Below, piece after piece: positions 35,912 to 44,664 of a DNA stretch of 50,850 bases. Origin of the DNA: Helicobacter bilis ATCC 51630 (GTDB lineage: Bacteria > Campylobacterota > Campylobacteria > Campylobacterales > Helicobacteraceae); contig NZ_JMKW01000015.1 in NCBI RefSeq assembly GCF_000686565.1, forward strand, positions 1 to 50,850. Direction: 5' to 3'. Made by a program: the position numbers and the translations under genes. The notes beneath the pieces were generated by a model. That model saw only the letters and a program-made list of their open reading frames with translations, had not been told where the DNA came from and searched no databases. Position 1 is the first letter of the stretch; every line of letters begins with the position of its first letter.

Positions 35912-35989
35912 GTCAGGGTAGCTCAGCTGGTTTAGAGCGCTGGTCTCATAAGCCGGAGGTCGGGGGTTCAAGTCCCCCCCTTGACACCA
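35912..35989 (+). tRNA. tRNA-Met (CAT anticodon)
   Basis: A complete cloverleaf can be drawn. The acceptor stem GTCAGGG pairs with CCTTGAC (one G-T), with D arm GCTCAGCTGGTTTAGAGC, anticodon loop CTCATAA (CAT at 35947-35949), T arm GGGGGTTCAAGTCCCCC and an encoded CCA at 35987-35989. The first base pair G1-C72 argues against the initiator. It should be elongator tRNA-Met; a TilS-modified tRNA-Ile reading AUA cannot be excluded from the anticodon alone. Confidence 0.93.
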
Positions 35990-36206
35990 TGTATCTGCAT
36001 AATCTCTTATTAATTTTTACTAGTTATAAAATCATTTCAGTTTTATTTCAGCAGTAAGTTTTTTGTAAAGTCTTAATGGATAAATATTATCAATAGATAG
36101 ATTATTTCGCCAATGCAAAAATTACATAAGGTTATAAGATTGTGTGTAAAATCTTACTAGATTCCAAACACACATTAAAATAATATCCCCTCCAATAATT
36201 ACAACA

Positions 36207-38045
36207 CTAAATACTCTTTAACAGCATTTCATGCACGCTATCAACATAGCTTTTAGAATCTTTTAGGCTTTGCCCCTCAAGTATTTTTGCACCATTAAAG
36301 AGTATAAGGCAGTATTTATCGCGTAAATCCTTAGGCATATCTTTAATCTTTTGTATCAATTCATGGTTTATGTTAATCTCTACATTCTTTTTTGGTTCTG
36401 GCATTTCCTGCCCCATTTGCCGCATGATTTGCTCCATATAGCTATTTTGCATACCTTCATCAGTGAGTGCTAAAGGTGAGGTGAGACTATCGCTAAGATT
36501 TACTTCATTTACACCATCTAGCCCTTTAAAAGATTCTATAAGAGTTTCAAAAGCTTTCTTTTGCTCTTCACTAATCTCACTTTTAATGCCCTCGCTTGCC
36601 TCTTTGCTATTAATATCAAGCAGCTTTGTGCCATCAAACTCGCCAATTGCAGGAATGACAAAGTTATCCACCTCATCGGCAAATAAAAGCACATCATAGT
36701 CTTTAAATTTCTCTAACACAGGATTATTTTTCAGCGTTTCTAAATCCTTGCCTATTGCATAGAATATACCTTTTTGCTCTGCAAGCATTGCTTCTTTATA
36801 GGCTTTAAGGCTTATATACTCGCCCTTTTTCAGTGAATACGCACGCACAAGTTGCAATAGCTTCTCTTTATTTTCATAATCGCCATATAGCCCCTCTTTT
36901 AGCACTTTGCCATATTTCGCGTAAAAATCTTTATATTTTGCTTCATCTTTTGTGAGAGATTCTATCATGCTTAATACTTTTTTAACTGATGCACTTTTGA
37001 TTTGTTCTAAAATTCTATTTTCTTGCAATATCTCTCTACTTACATTTAATGGCAAGTCATCGCTATCAATTATCCCATGTATAAACCGCAAATATGAAGG
37101 CAGCAATTCCTTATCATCATCGGTTATAAACACGCGTTTTACATATAGCTTCACATGTGATTTATAATCCATTCTTTGCATATCAAATGGCGGTGTCGCA
37201 GGGATATAAAATAGGCTTTTATACTGCAATTTCCCTTCTGCGTGAGTGTGTATGTAGCTTATCGGCTTTTCCTTATCATAGGCAAGCGTGCCAAAAAAGT
37301 CTTCATAATCCTCTTTTTTTAACTCGCTTTTTGACATAGTCCAAAGGGCTTTTGCTTTATTGACTTGGTCTTCTTTTTCTTCCTTAATAGTCTCTTCTTT
37401 ACCCTCTTCTTTTTTCTCTTCTGTGTATTGTAAAAATATAGGGAATTGAATATGATTTGAATATCGCTTAATCACATCTTCAATACTCCATTTGTTGCAA
37501 TACTCTTTTGCATCATCTTTAAGATAAAGTGTAATTTCTGTGCCAAAGTCTTCCTTACTTGATTCTAGAATCTCATATTCGCCATCACCGCTACTTATCC
37601 ATGTGTATGCCTTTGTGTCGAGTGCCTTTTTCGTATTCACAACCACTTTATCAGCCACCATAAAGCTTGAGTAAAAGCCCACGCCAAACTGCCCGATAAG
37701 ATTAGAATCTTTCTTTTTATCGCCACTTAGATTCTCTAAAAAGCTTTTTGTGCCACTTTTTGCTATCGTGCCAAGATGATTGTTTAGGTCATCTTCATTC
37801 ATACCGATACCATTATCAGCGATTTTTAGAATCTTTTTTTCACTATCAAAGCTAATAGTAATTCTTGGGTTAAACACAAGGCTTTTATACGCATCATCGC
37901 TTAGTGTGAGATGATTTAGCTTATCGAGGGCATCACTTGCATTTGAGATAAGTTCGCGTAAGAATATTTCTTTATTAGAATAAAGAGAATGTATCATTAA
38001 ATCAAGTAATTGCTTGATTTCTGTTTGAAATGCTTTTTTTGCCAT
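36207..38045 (-). CDS. htpG: Chaperone protein HtpG (bacterial Hsp90)
   Basis: This ATP-dependent dimeric cytosolic chaperone shows the N-terminal GHKL ATPase motifs: Asn-Ala-Ser-Asp-Ala-Leu-Asp-Lys-Leu (Glu/Asn helix), Asp-Asn-Gly-Ile-Gly-Met and Gly-Gln-Phe-Gly-Val-Gly-Phe-Tyr-Ser. The middle-domain catalytic-loop region follows (Ser-Arg-Glu-Ile-Leu-Gln). At 612 residues it is of normal length, with an extra Lys/Glu-rich linker around 225-245 between N-terminal and middle domains. Its start is the first Met of the conserved N-terminus, preceded by TTAGGAG on the minus strand. It is monocistronic. No HrcA or CIRCE element is visible upstream. Confidence 0.97.
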   Translation of the reverse strand: MAKKAFQTEIKQLLDLMIHSLYSNKEIFLRELISNASDALDKLNHLTLSDDAYKSLVFNPRITISFDSEKKILKIADNGIGMNEDDLNNHLGTIAKSGTKSFLENLSGDKKKDSNLIGQFGVGFYSSFMVADKVVVNTKKALDTKAYTWISSGDGEYEILESSKEDFGTEITLYLKDDAKEYCNKWSIEDVIKRYSNHIQFPIFLQYTEEKKEEGKEETIKEEKEDQVNKAKALWTMSKSELKKEDYEDFFGTLAYDKEKPISYIHTHAEGKLQYKSLFYIPATPPFDMQRMDYKSHVKLYVKRVFITDDDKELLPSYLRFIHGIIDSDDLPLNVSREILQENRILEQIKSASVKKVLSMIESLTKDEAKYKDFYAKYGKVLKEGLYGDYENKEKLLQLVRAYSLKKGEYISLKAYKEAMLAEQKGIFYAIGKDLETLKNNPVLEKFKDYDVLLFADEVDNFVIPAIGEFDGTKLLDINSKEASEGIKSEISEEQKKAFETLIESFKGLDGVNEVNLSDSLTSPLALTDEGMQNSYMEQIMRQMGQEMPEPKKNVEININHELIQKIKDMPKDLRDKYCLILFNGAKILEGQSLKDSKSYVDSVHEMLLKSI

Positions 38046-38429
38046 ATTAAACTCCTAATTTCATATTTTGAGTTAGCAATTATAACATAAGTTTGATAAA
38101 TAAATACAACCTTTAGTCAATATTATTAACTTTAATTAGTATATTGATATAATGTTTTTTTAGTCATTAATTATAATATACTGCTATGTTTCTATAAGGC
38201 AGGGATTAAAAGGATTTATCAGCATACATTATGTCTAGCTCTACAAACAACATAGGGATAAATGGAGAGAATCCGCATTTTTGAAGTAAAAAGTGTAATT
38301 GAAGCATAAGGATATGACTTTTATAAACATGCTACACCAATTGTGTCGCATAAAAGTAAAATCAATTTGCATTATTTATGGTTATAATTATAAAATTCAT
38401 AAAACACAGCAATACATTAAAGGATAAAA
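38046..38429. other. Divergent intergenic region between htpG and asd
   Basis: These 384 AT-rich bases separate htpG and asd, and must carry both promoters. A perfect TATAAT at 38383-38388 lies 41 nt before the asd ATG. No gene, CIRCE-type inverted repeat or riboswitch could be recognised. Confidence 0.45.
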
Positions 38430-39449
38430 ATGTCAAAAAAAGAATTTGTAGTAGGCATTGTAGGCGTTACAGGTGCAGTTGGTGAGGAATTGTTACGGAT
38501 TTTAGATGAGAGAGACTTCCCGGTGAAAAGGCTAGTCCCACTTGCTAGTGCGCGTAGTGCTGGTGATAGCATAGAGTTTAAAAATCAAAAAATAAAGGTT
38601 TTAGAGACAACAGATTCAGTATTTAAAGATGAAGGCATAGAGATTGCCTTTTTTAGTGCTGGTGGGAGTGTGAGCGAGAGATTTGCTAAGAGTGCGGTAA
38701 AAGCTGGGGCAATTGTGATTGATAATACAAGCTTTTTTCGTATGCAAGATTCTATCCCGCTTGTTGTACCTGAAGTAAATCCAGAAGACATTAAAAAAGA
38801 TTCTACAATTATTGCAAATCCAAATTGCTCTACCATACAAATGGTGCATGTATTAGCCCCCTTGCATAAGGCATTTGGCATTGAGAGAGTAGATGTTAGC
38901 ACCTATCAAGCGGTAAGTGGGGCGGGTAAAAAAGGCATGGAAGAACTCATCATGCAAATGCAGAAATTCTTTGCGTTTGAACTTGATTCTGTTATCCCAA
39001 AAGCCTTTCAGCATCGAATCGCCCTAAATCTTATCCCCCATATTGACACATTCCTTGATAATGGCTTCACAAAAGAAGAGATGAAAATGATAAATGAAAG
39101 TCAAAAGATTATGCACGCAAACTTTGAGATTTCAGCGACTTGTGTGCGAGTGCCGATTTTACGCAGTCATAGCGAGACTTTAAGCATTCGCTTTAAAGAT
39201 GAAGTGAATGCAGACAAGGCAAGAGAGATTCTAAAAAAGGCTGAAAGTGTCGTAGTGATAGATAGCCCAAGTGATAATGAATACCCCATGCCACTCATCG
39301 CCACAGATACCGATGAGACCTTTGTAGGCAGGATAAGGGTAGATAACTATGATAAACGCATTTTACATTTATTTTGCGTAGCAGACCAAGTGCGTGTTGG
39401 TGCGGCGACAAATGCCGTGCGTATCGCTGAGAAGTGGATTGCCCTATAA
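38430..39449 (+). CDS. asd: Aspartate-semialdehyde dehydrogenase
   Basis: Asd reduces aspartyl phosphate to aspartate semialdehyde with NADPH, feeding lysine/diaminopimelate, threonine and methionine. It supplies the substrate of DapA (9948). Motifs are the Rossmann loop Gly-Val-Thr-Gly-Ala-Val-Gly-Glu (12-19), the catalytic Cys133 in Asn-Pro-Asn-Cys-Ser-Thr-Ile-Gln, and Gln-Ala-Val-Ser-Gly-Ala-Gly-Lys. At 339 residues it is of normal length. AAAGGAT precedes the ATG. It is divergent from htpG. Confidence 0.97.
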   Translation: MSKKEFVVGIVGVTGAVGEELLRILDERDFPVKRLVPLASARSAGDSIEFKNQKIKVLETTDSVFKDEGIEIAFFSAGGSVSERFAKSAVKAGAIVIDNTSFFRMQDSIPLVVPEVNPEDIKKDSTIIANPNCSTIQMVHVLAPLHKAFGIERVDVSTYQAVSGAGKKGMEELIMQMQKFFAFELDSVIPKAFQHRIALNLIPHIDTFLDNGFTKEEMKMINESQKIMHANFEISATCVRVPILRSHSETLSIRFKDEVNADKAREILKKAESVVVIDSPSDNEYPMPLIATDTDETFVGRIRVDNYDKRILHLFCVADQVRVGAATNAVRIAEKWIAL

Positions 39450-39628
39450 CGCATATTATTAATAACCTATGTAACATTCACCACAAAGCTTAATGTGTTT
39501 TATACACAATAGATAAATCTCTCTCAATCTCTTTTTGCCTAATCCACAAAGAGATAGCAAATATACATAAGCTTTGCTATAATTAAAACTTCATATATAA
39601 ATCTTAATATACGTAATAAGGCAACATC

Positions 39629-40438
39629 ATGCGTTCATGTGGCAAGATATGTTCTATACATACTTATATCATAATTTGTTTTTTTTGCTTTTATATCCCA
39701 CTTTACGCAGACACAAAAACACTCGCACAAAATATATCTAGTCCCGAAATATTAAACACACAAGATTCTATATACAACTCACTACCAGCAGATAGCCTGA
39801 AAGAAACACAATTACCAAAAGACCCAAGCCTACTCAAAATGCAGCAAGACCAAATGGACTTAATGCGTAAGGAATATCGCGGCAATCCCGCAGAAACAGA
39901 CCTTATCTACTACAAGCAAAGAGAAGCACAAAAAGAGATACAAAAAGATAGTGCACTAAAGATTAAGCCAGAATATGGCATAGATAAAGATAGCATTGCA
40001 GAAACAGAACAATATGAATTTATCATGCAATATTTTTTCAAAATCATTGATGAAATACCATATGGCGAGGACTATAAAATCTCTGTGCCACTGCATTCAT
40101 TAAGGCTAAATCAAAAGAGTCCTGCAAAAACTTGCGAGATAAATACAAAAGAGCATTCACTCACACTCACGCATTACAATCACTACACAAAAGCAGAAAT
40201 GCAAGCAAGTGTGAGAAAACAAACACAATATTTATTGTATAATTTGCTACAAGAATACAAAGCGGAAGTGTTAGAATGCCTTATGCTAAACCAAGCACAC
40301 CTTGATGATATGAATACCGCCCTAAATCTAGAATCTCGCACCAAAACACTCACAAAAGTGCGTTCCTATGTGCTTGTGGATTTTCATGGTGGCATTTTAA
40401 CCTTGCAGGTATTTAATCCGCCAAATAGAAAATATTAA
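39629..40438 (+). CDS. Exported protein of unknown function upstream of flgR
   Basis: This 269-residue protein has a hydrophobic signal segment (about 12-27, ending Leu-Tyr-Ala). A Lys/Gln/Asp-rich, mostly helical region follows, then a more structured C-terminal half with Cys-Glu-Ile-Asn-Thr and His-Tyr-Asn-His-Tyr. No family is recognised. The stop lies nine nt before the flgR ATG, so the two genes are probably co-transcribed, hinting at an envelope or flagellar link, which is inference only. Confidence 0.75.
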   Translation: MRSCGKICSIHTYIIICFFCFYIPLYADTKTLAQNISSPEILNTQDSIYNSLPADSLKETQLPKDPSLLKMQQDQMDLMRKEYRGNPAETDLIYYKQREAQKEIQKDSALKIKPEYGIDKDSIAETEQYEFIMQYFFKIIDEIPYGEDYKISVPLHSLRLNQKSPAKTCEINTKEHSLTLTHYNHYTKAEMQASVRKQTQYLLYNLLQEYKAEVLECLMLNQAHLDDMNTALNLESRTKTLTKVRSYVLVDFHGGILTLQVFNPPNRKY

Positions 40439-40447
40439 AGGAAAGTC

Positions 40448-41623
40448 ATGAAAATAGCCATTGTCGAAGATGATATTAATATGCGAAAAAGCCTTGAATT
40501 CTTTTTTTCAGATTACAAAGACCTAAATATCGTAAGCTTTAAAAACCCAAAAGATGCGCTAAAATCCCTTGATGATAGCTTTGAGCTAGTCATTACAGAC
40601 ATTAATATGCCTCAAATGGACGGGCTAGAGTTTCTTAATAAGCTCAATGGGCGATATGAAGCCATCGTAATCACAGGCAATGCCACGCTTAATAAAGCTA
40701 TAGAATCTATCCGCCTTGGCGTAAAAGACTTTTTTCAAAAGCCATTTGAACCACAAGAATTACTTGAAGCCATATATCGCACAAAAAAGCTAGTGGAATT
40801 TAATAAAAATCATAAGCAAACAACACAAAGCACAAAAAAGATTCTAAGCAAAGAAAAGCTTTTTAAATCAAGCTCAAAAAAGCTAGAAGAAGCAAAAACA
40901 CTAGCCCTCCGTGCCGCCCCAACTGATGCAAGTGTCTTGCTACTTGGTGCAAGCGGTGTGGGTAAAGAAGTCTTTGCGCGTTTTATCCATGAAAACTCAA
41001 AGCGTAAAGACGCGCCATTTCTAGCATTAAACATGGCTGCCATACCAGAAAATCTTTTAGAATCTGAACTCTTTGGCTATGAAAAAGGTGCATTTACAGA
41101 TGCCACAGCCCCAAAGCCAGGACTTTTAGAATCTGCACAAGGTGGAAGCATATTTTTAGATGAAATCGGCGAAATGCCTATGGGATTACAAGCAAAGTTG
41201 CTACGAGCCTTGCAAGAGAGAGAGATTATGCGATTAGGCAGTGCAAAGCCCATAAAAATTGATGTGAGATTCATCGCTGCTACAAACGCAAATATACAAG
41301 AAAAAATCGCAAATCAAGAGTTTAGAGAAGATCTTTTCTTTCGATTGCAAACCGTGCCTATTAAGATTCCACCACTAAAAGAACGCACAGAAGAGATTTT
41401 GCCACTTGCCCTAAGCCATGTAGAAGAGGTTTGCACGCATTATGGCTTTCAGCAAAAGACTTTTAGCAAAGACGCACAAGAAAAAATGTTAGCATACACT
41501 TGGCCGGGTAACATACGAGAACTTTTAAGTGTCGTTGAGAGATCATGTATTCTAAGCGAGGGCGATATTATCGAAGCAAATGATTTATACCTTGATGAGC
41601 GAGAAAAGGGATTGTTTAACTAG
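40448..41623 (+). CDS. flgR: Sigma-54-dependent flagellar response regulator
   Basis: This is an NtrC-type activator for the middle (RpoN) class of flagellar genes, partnered in Helicobacter by the kinase FlgS. The receiver (1-118) has phosphoacceptor Asp51 in Ile-Thr-Asp-Ile-Asn-Met-Pro. The AAA+ domain (about 145-375) has Walker A Gly-Ala-Ser-Gly-Val-Gly-Lys-Glu (about 168-175), Walker B Ile-Phe-Leu-Asp-Glu-Ile-Gly-Glu and arginine-finger region. The sigma-54 contact loop reads Gly-Ala-Phe-Thr-Asp-Ala rather than the canonical Gly-Ala-Phe-Thr-Gly-Ala. The protein stops at residue 391 with no C-terminal Fis-type DNA-binding domain, as established for H. pylori FlgR, which works without enhancer binding. 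Confidence 0.95.
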   Translation: MKIAIVEDDINMRKSLEFFFSDYKDLNIVSFKNPKDALKSLDDSFELVITDINMPQMDGLEFLNKLNGRYEAIVITGNATLNKAIESIRLGVKDFFQKPFEPQELLEAIYRTKKLVEFNKNHKQTTQSTKKILSKEKLFKSSSKKLEEAKTLALRAAPTDASVLLLGASGVGKEVFARFIHENSKRKDAPFLALNMAAIPENLLESELFGYEKGAFTDATAPKPGLLESAQGGSIFLDEIGEMPMGLQAKLLRALQEREIMRLGSAKPIKIDVRFIAATNANIQEKIANQEFREDLFFRLQTVPIKIPPLKERTEEILPLALSHVEEVCTHYGFQQKTFSKDAQEKMLAYTWPGNIRELLSVVERSCILSEGDIIEANDLYLDEREKGLFN

Positions 41624-41715
41624 GAATGATTGTGTTCTTATGGGATTCTAAAATAGCTTTTATGTTGTTAGGTTTAAAACAATATATTGTTTTTTTGTTG
41701 CTGATTGCTTAGAAT

Positions 41716-42813
41716 CTACACAAACCCTAATGCCTTTTTGCAGAGTGATGAAAGCGGTTTAGATTCTAGCTCTTTTTGTGAGAAAAAATGTAGCTTTGTG
41801 TGTGGCAGGGATTGCGTTAATAGATTTAAGTGTTTAGAATCTAGTTTATACACATTTGCGGTGATAGCGTATTTTGTGTAGTGGTGCTTGAAACTGCCGC
41901 ATTTATAGAATCCCTTTTTGTAGAATCTGTGCTTATTTGCAAGTGCTTCTAGCTTAAGTTGTGGGAGATTGTATAAGCCTTGATATAAACCGCCTTTTTT
42001 ATCTTTTTTATCCCCTTTTTCATACACAAAAGCAATCCTGCCTTGAGAATCTGCATAAATGATAAGATGAAGTGTGAGTGGGGTTAAAGAAGAAGTTTTT
42101 GGTGTGGGATAGATGGCTGGATTTACCTTGCCATTGCAGAGATTTTGCACGGGGCAGATAAGGCAATTAGGCGATTTTGGCGTGCAAATCATCGCACCTA
42201 AATCAAGCAAGGCTTGATTATAATCAAAGCTATGTTTTATGTCTAAAAGCAAAAATGCAAGCTCGTCTAAAAGCTTTTGGTTAGGTTCGCGTAATGCAAA
42301 GATTCTACACAAAACTCGTCTAATATTCCCATCTACAAAACTCACACTCTGCCTGAAACCAAAGCATAAAATAGCCCCTGAAGTATATGCACCAATTCCG
42401 GGCAATGTAAGCAAATCTTGGCGTGTATTAGGCAAAGTAGCATTATGCTTTTCACAGCAAATAATCGCCGCTTTTTGCATATTCCTTGCACGGGAGTAGT
42501 AGCCTAAGCCCTCCCATTGCTTGAGTATAGAATCTAGCGGGGCTTTTGCTAAGGATTCTAGTGTGGGAAAGGCGTTTAAAAATGGGGTAAAGTAGTGTTC
42601 TTGCACTCTTTTTACTTGCGTTTGTTGCAACATTATCTCACTTACATACACGCCATAAGGGGCATTTTCACCTTTTAGGATTCGCCAAGGAAGAGATTTT
42701 CTACCATTTAACGCATACCATTCTAAGAGTTGAATCTGGTATTGTTTAGCAATGCTTTTTGCTTTGTGTATAGAATCTTGTGTGATTTGTGTAGGAAAAA
42801 TATTTGCATTCAT
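41716..42813 (-). CDS. mutY: A/G-specific adenine glycosylase
   Basis: MutY removes adenine mispaired with 8-oxoguanine. It shows Leu-Pro-Trp-Arg, the catalytic Glu in Ser-Glu-Ile-Met-Leu-Gln-Gln-Thr-Gln-Val, the helix-hairpin-helix Leu-Pro-Gly-Ile-Gly-Ala-Tyr-Thr, catalytic Asp in Phe-Val-Asp-Gly-Asn-Ile, and the 4Fe-4S ligands Cys-x6-Cys-x2-Cys-x5-Cys (Cys-Thr-Pro-Lys-Ser-Pro-Asn-Cys onward). The C-terminal NUDT1-like domain is present but divergent. At 365 residues it is of normal length. It lies on the strand opposite flgR and ribH. Together with ung it gives this window two base-excision glycosylases, but they are not linked. Confidence 0.97.
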   Translation of the reverse strand: MNANIFPTQITQDSIHKAKSIAKQYQIQLLEWYALNGRKSLPWRILKGENAPYGVYVSEIMLQQTQVKRVQEHYFTPFLNAFPTLESLAKAPLDSILKQWEGLGYYSRARNMQKAAIICCEKHNATLPNTRQDLLTLPGIGAYTSGAILCFGFRQSVSFVDGNIRRVLCRIFALREPNQKLLDELAFLLLDIKHSFDYNQALLDLGAMICTPKSPNCLICPVQNLCNGKVNPAIYPTPKTSSLTPLTLHLIIYADSQGRIAFVYEKGDKKDKKGGLYQGLYNLPQLKLEALANKHRFYKKGFYKCGSFKHHYTKYAITANVYKLDSKHLNLLTQSLPHTKLHFFSQKELESKPLSSLCKKALGFV

Positions 42814-42891
42814 AAAGAGAAGTATAGCAAAAATATTATTCTCTTAAAATAGCAGATTGTGCGTAAAACTACTAGTTATTTTATTTTTTAT

Positions 42892-42900
42892 TGCTACAAT
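42892..42900 (+). promoter_or_regulatory. Extended -10 box for ribH-nusB-pyrF
   Basis: TGCTACAAT (TACAAT at 42895-42900) lies 33 nt before the ribH ATG. It is identical in form to the box before the AddB-like gene. Confidence 0.45.
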
Positions 42901-42933
42901 TATGATTTTATTTTGCGTATTGAAAGGTTTATT

Positions 42934-43401
42934 ATGAAGATTTTAGAAGGTAAAATCGCATTGCAAGGCAATGAGCGGATTGCTGTTTTATGTAGTCGCT
43001 TTAATAGTATGGTAACTGAAAGATTGATTGAGGGGGCAAAGGACTGCTATTTGCGACATGGTGGGAGTGAAGATAACTTTACTTTGATACGAGTGCCCGG
43101 AGCCTTTGAGTTACCTTTTGTGCTTGAAAAAGTGCTTGAAAATGGTGATTATGATGGGGTGTGTGTGCTTGGGGCGATTATCCGTGGTGGCACGCCGCAT
43201 TTTGACTATGTCGCAGCAGAATCTACAAAGGGCATCGCAAATGTAACGCTAAAGTATGGTGGGGCGGTTAGTTTTGGCATTTTAACAACAGATAGCATAG
43301 AGCAAGCCCTAGATCGTGCGGGTTTAAAGGTCGGTAATAAGGGCTTTGAAGCGATGGCAAGTCTTATTGAACTCATCGATATATATAGGCAGCTTGACTA
43401 A
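42934..43401 (+). CDS. ribH: 6,7-dimethyl-8-ribityllumazine synthase
   Basis: RibH forms the lumazine precursor of riboflavin, usually as a large capsid-like shell. Conserved features are Val-Pro-Gly-Ala-Phe-Glu-Leu-Pro, Gly-Ala-Ile-Ile-Arg-Gly-Gly-Thr-Pro-His-Phe with the active-site His, and Ser-Phe-Gly-Ile-Leu-Thr-Thr. The start is ATG 42934, with AAAGG six nt upstream, giving 155 residues. An in-frame extension to 42859 overlaps the promoter and is unconserved. Its stop overlaps the nusB ATG by one base. Confidence 0.96.
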   Translation: MKILEGKIALQGNERIAVLCSRFNSMVTERLIEGAKDCYLRHGGSEDNFTLIRVPGAFELPFVLEKVLENGDYDGVCVLGAIIRGGTPHFDYVAAESTKGIANVTLKYGGAVSFGILTTDSIEQALDRAGLKVGNKGFEAMASLIELIDIYRQLD

Positions 43402-44663
43402 TGGCGACAAGAAAACAAGCAAGAGAAGCTATCATTCAGATTCTATACGCAAAAGAATTGGGCAATGATAAGGCGATAGAACAAGCAGAAGCCTTTCTCA
43501 ACGCACAAAAAATACGCAATAAACAGCAAGAATTTGCCCTTAATCTACTGCATGGAATCTGTAATGAAGAGAGAAAAATCGCAAATATTATTAATGTATT
43601 CTTAAAAAGTTGGGATTTAAGTCGTTTGGGCGTGATTGAGAAAAATATCATAAAGCTTGGTGTGTATGAGCTGCTACAAACAAATACGCAAAAAGCAGTG
43701 ATTATCAATGAAGCCATTGAGCTTACAAAGTCTTTTAATGTGCAAGATGCGTTTAGATTGGTGAACGGCATACTTGATTCTGTGGCAAAGATAGATTCTA
43801 AAACGCTAGATGAATTGATACAAAAACAAGAGCAAATAAATACTGAAAAATTAACACAAGATTCTATAAAACAAACTCATATAGAATCTAAAAAGCCCAT
43901 AAAACACAAAATAGATTCTACACATTCTACAAAAAGACAAAGGGTTAAACAAGCTATACAAAAAGAAATAAAGCAAGATTCCGCACAAATACCAGCAAAA
44001 AAGACAGATATGACTCATGTAAAATCAATCCAAATAAGTGCGAGTAAAAAAGAGAGAGAAGCACAAGGTGTAGATACAGAATCTAAGCACGAGAGAATGT
44101 CTAAGAAAGCTAGTTATGTTAGTCAGTCTAAAGATTCTAAGCGAATAAAAGATTCTAAAAGTAAATTAGAATCTAGAGGTCATAAAGATACTAAACCATT
44201 AAAAGATTCTAGGCTTAAGTTAGAATCTAAACAGAATAAAACAAACGATTCTAAAAACAATTTAAAATCTAAAACTACACAGGCTATAAAATCAGCAAAA
44301 CAAACTTCGCAAAAAAAAGATTCTAAACAAGCTAAAGATTCTAAAAACAATAAAGCAAAACATGCGACAAAAGACTCTAAACAAGCAGAAAATTCTAACA
44401 ACAATTTAGAATCTACAATGAAATTAGAATCTAAAATCAACAAAGATTCTAAAACAAAACAAAAAACTATTCAAACTAAAGATTTTCAAAAAAAATCAGA
44501 TTCTAAGCAAACTAAAGATTCTAAAAAAGCAAAGGTTTCTAAAGTTAGTTTAGATACTAAGAAAGTAAGAGTTTCTAAAACTAATTTAGATTCTAAAAAC
44601 AATAAAGAAAAAGATTCCAAAACAACAAAAACTAGCAAAAAGAAAAACACAAAAAAGGATTAG
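43401..44663 (+). CDS. nusB: NusB antitermination factor with a long repeat-derived C-terminal tail
   Basis: Residues 1-140 are a complete NusB: Thr-Arg-Lys-Gln-Ala-Arg-Glu-Ala, Ala-Leu-Asn-Leu-Leu-His-Gly, and Ile-Asn-Glu-Ala-Ile-Glu-Leu-Thr-Lys-Ser-Phe. NusB binds boxA RNA with NusE for rRNA antitermination. The protein then continues for about 280 residues (nucleotides about 43828-44660) of Lys-Asp-Ser, Leu-Glu-Ser-Lys and Asn-Leu-Asp-Ser-Lys units, making 420 residues against the usual 130-150. The tail is highly basic and probably disordered. Its DNA is built from GATTCT/GAATCT every 40 or so bases. Because it is C-terminal the core should still fold. The ribH-nusB-pyrF grouping supports identity. 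Confidence 0.93.
   Translation: MATRKQAREAIIQILYAKELGNDKAIEQAEAFLNAQKIRNKQQEFALNLLHGICNEERKIANIINVFLKSWDLSRLGVIEKNIIKLGVYELLQTNTQKAVIINEAIELTKSFNVQDAFRLVNGILDSVAKIDSKTLDELIQKQEQINTEKLTQDSIKQTHIESKKPIKHKIDSTHSTKRQRVKQAIQKEIKQDSAQIPAKKTDMTHVKSIQISASKKEREAQGVDTESKHERMSKKASYVSQSKDSKRIKDSKSKLESRGHKDTKPLKDSRLKLESKQNKTNDSKNNLKSKTTQAIKSAKQTSQKKDSKQAKDSKNNKAKHATKDSKQAENSNNNLESTMKLESKINKDSKTKQKTIQTKDFQKKSDSKQTKDSKKAKVSKVSLDTKKVRVSKTNLDSKNNKEKDSKTTKTSKKKNTKKD
43828..44660 (+). repeat. Low-complexity GATTCT-rich tract encoding the NusB tail
   Basis: About 20 copies of GATTCT or GAATCT occur between about 43740 and 44640, mostly inside AAAGATTCTAAA or TTAGAATCTAAA, and in one frame encode Asp-Ser-Lys or Leu-Glu-Ser-Lys. 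The tract is the densest example of the motif in the window. Confidence 0.8.
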
Positions 44664-44664
44664 C

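Noticed and set aside
35962-35980. G5 and C7 runs considered as phase-variable tracts
   Set aside because: They are the two sides of the tRNA T stem and acceptor, constrained by structure.
42859-42933. N-terminal extension of ribH
   Set aside because: Overlaps the extended -10 box and has no ribosome-binding site; ATG 42934 has AAAGG and the conserved start.
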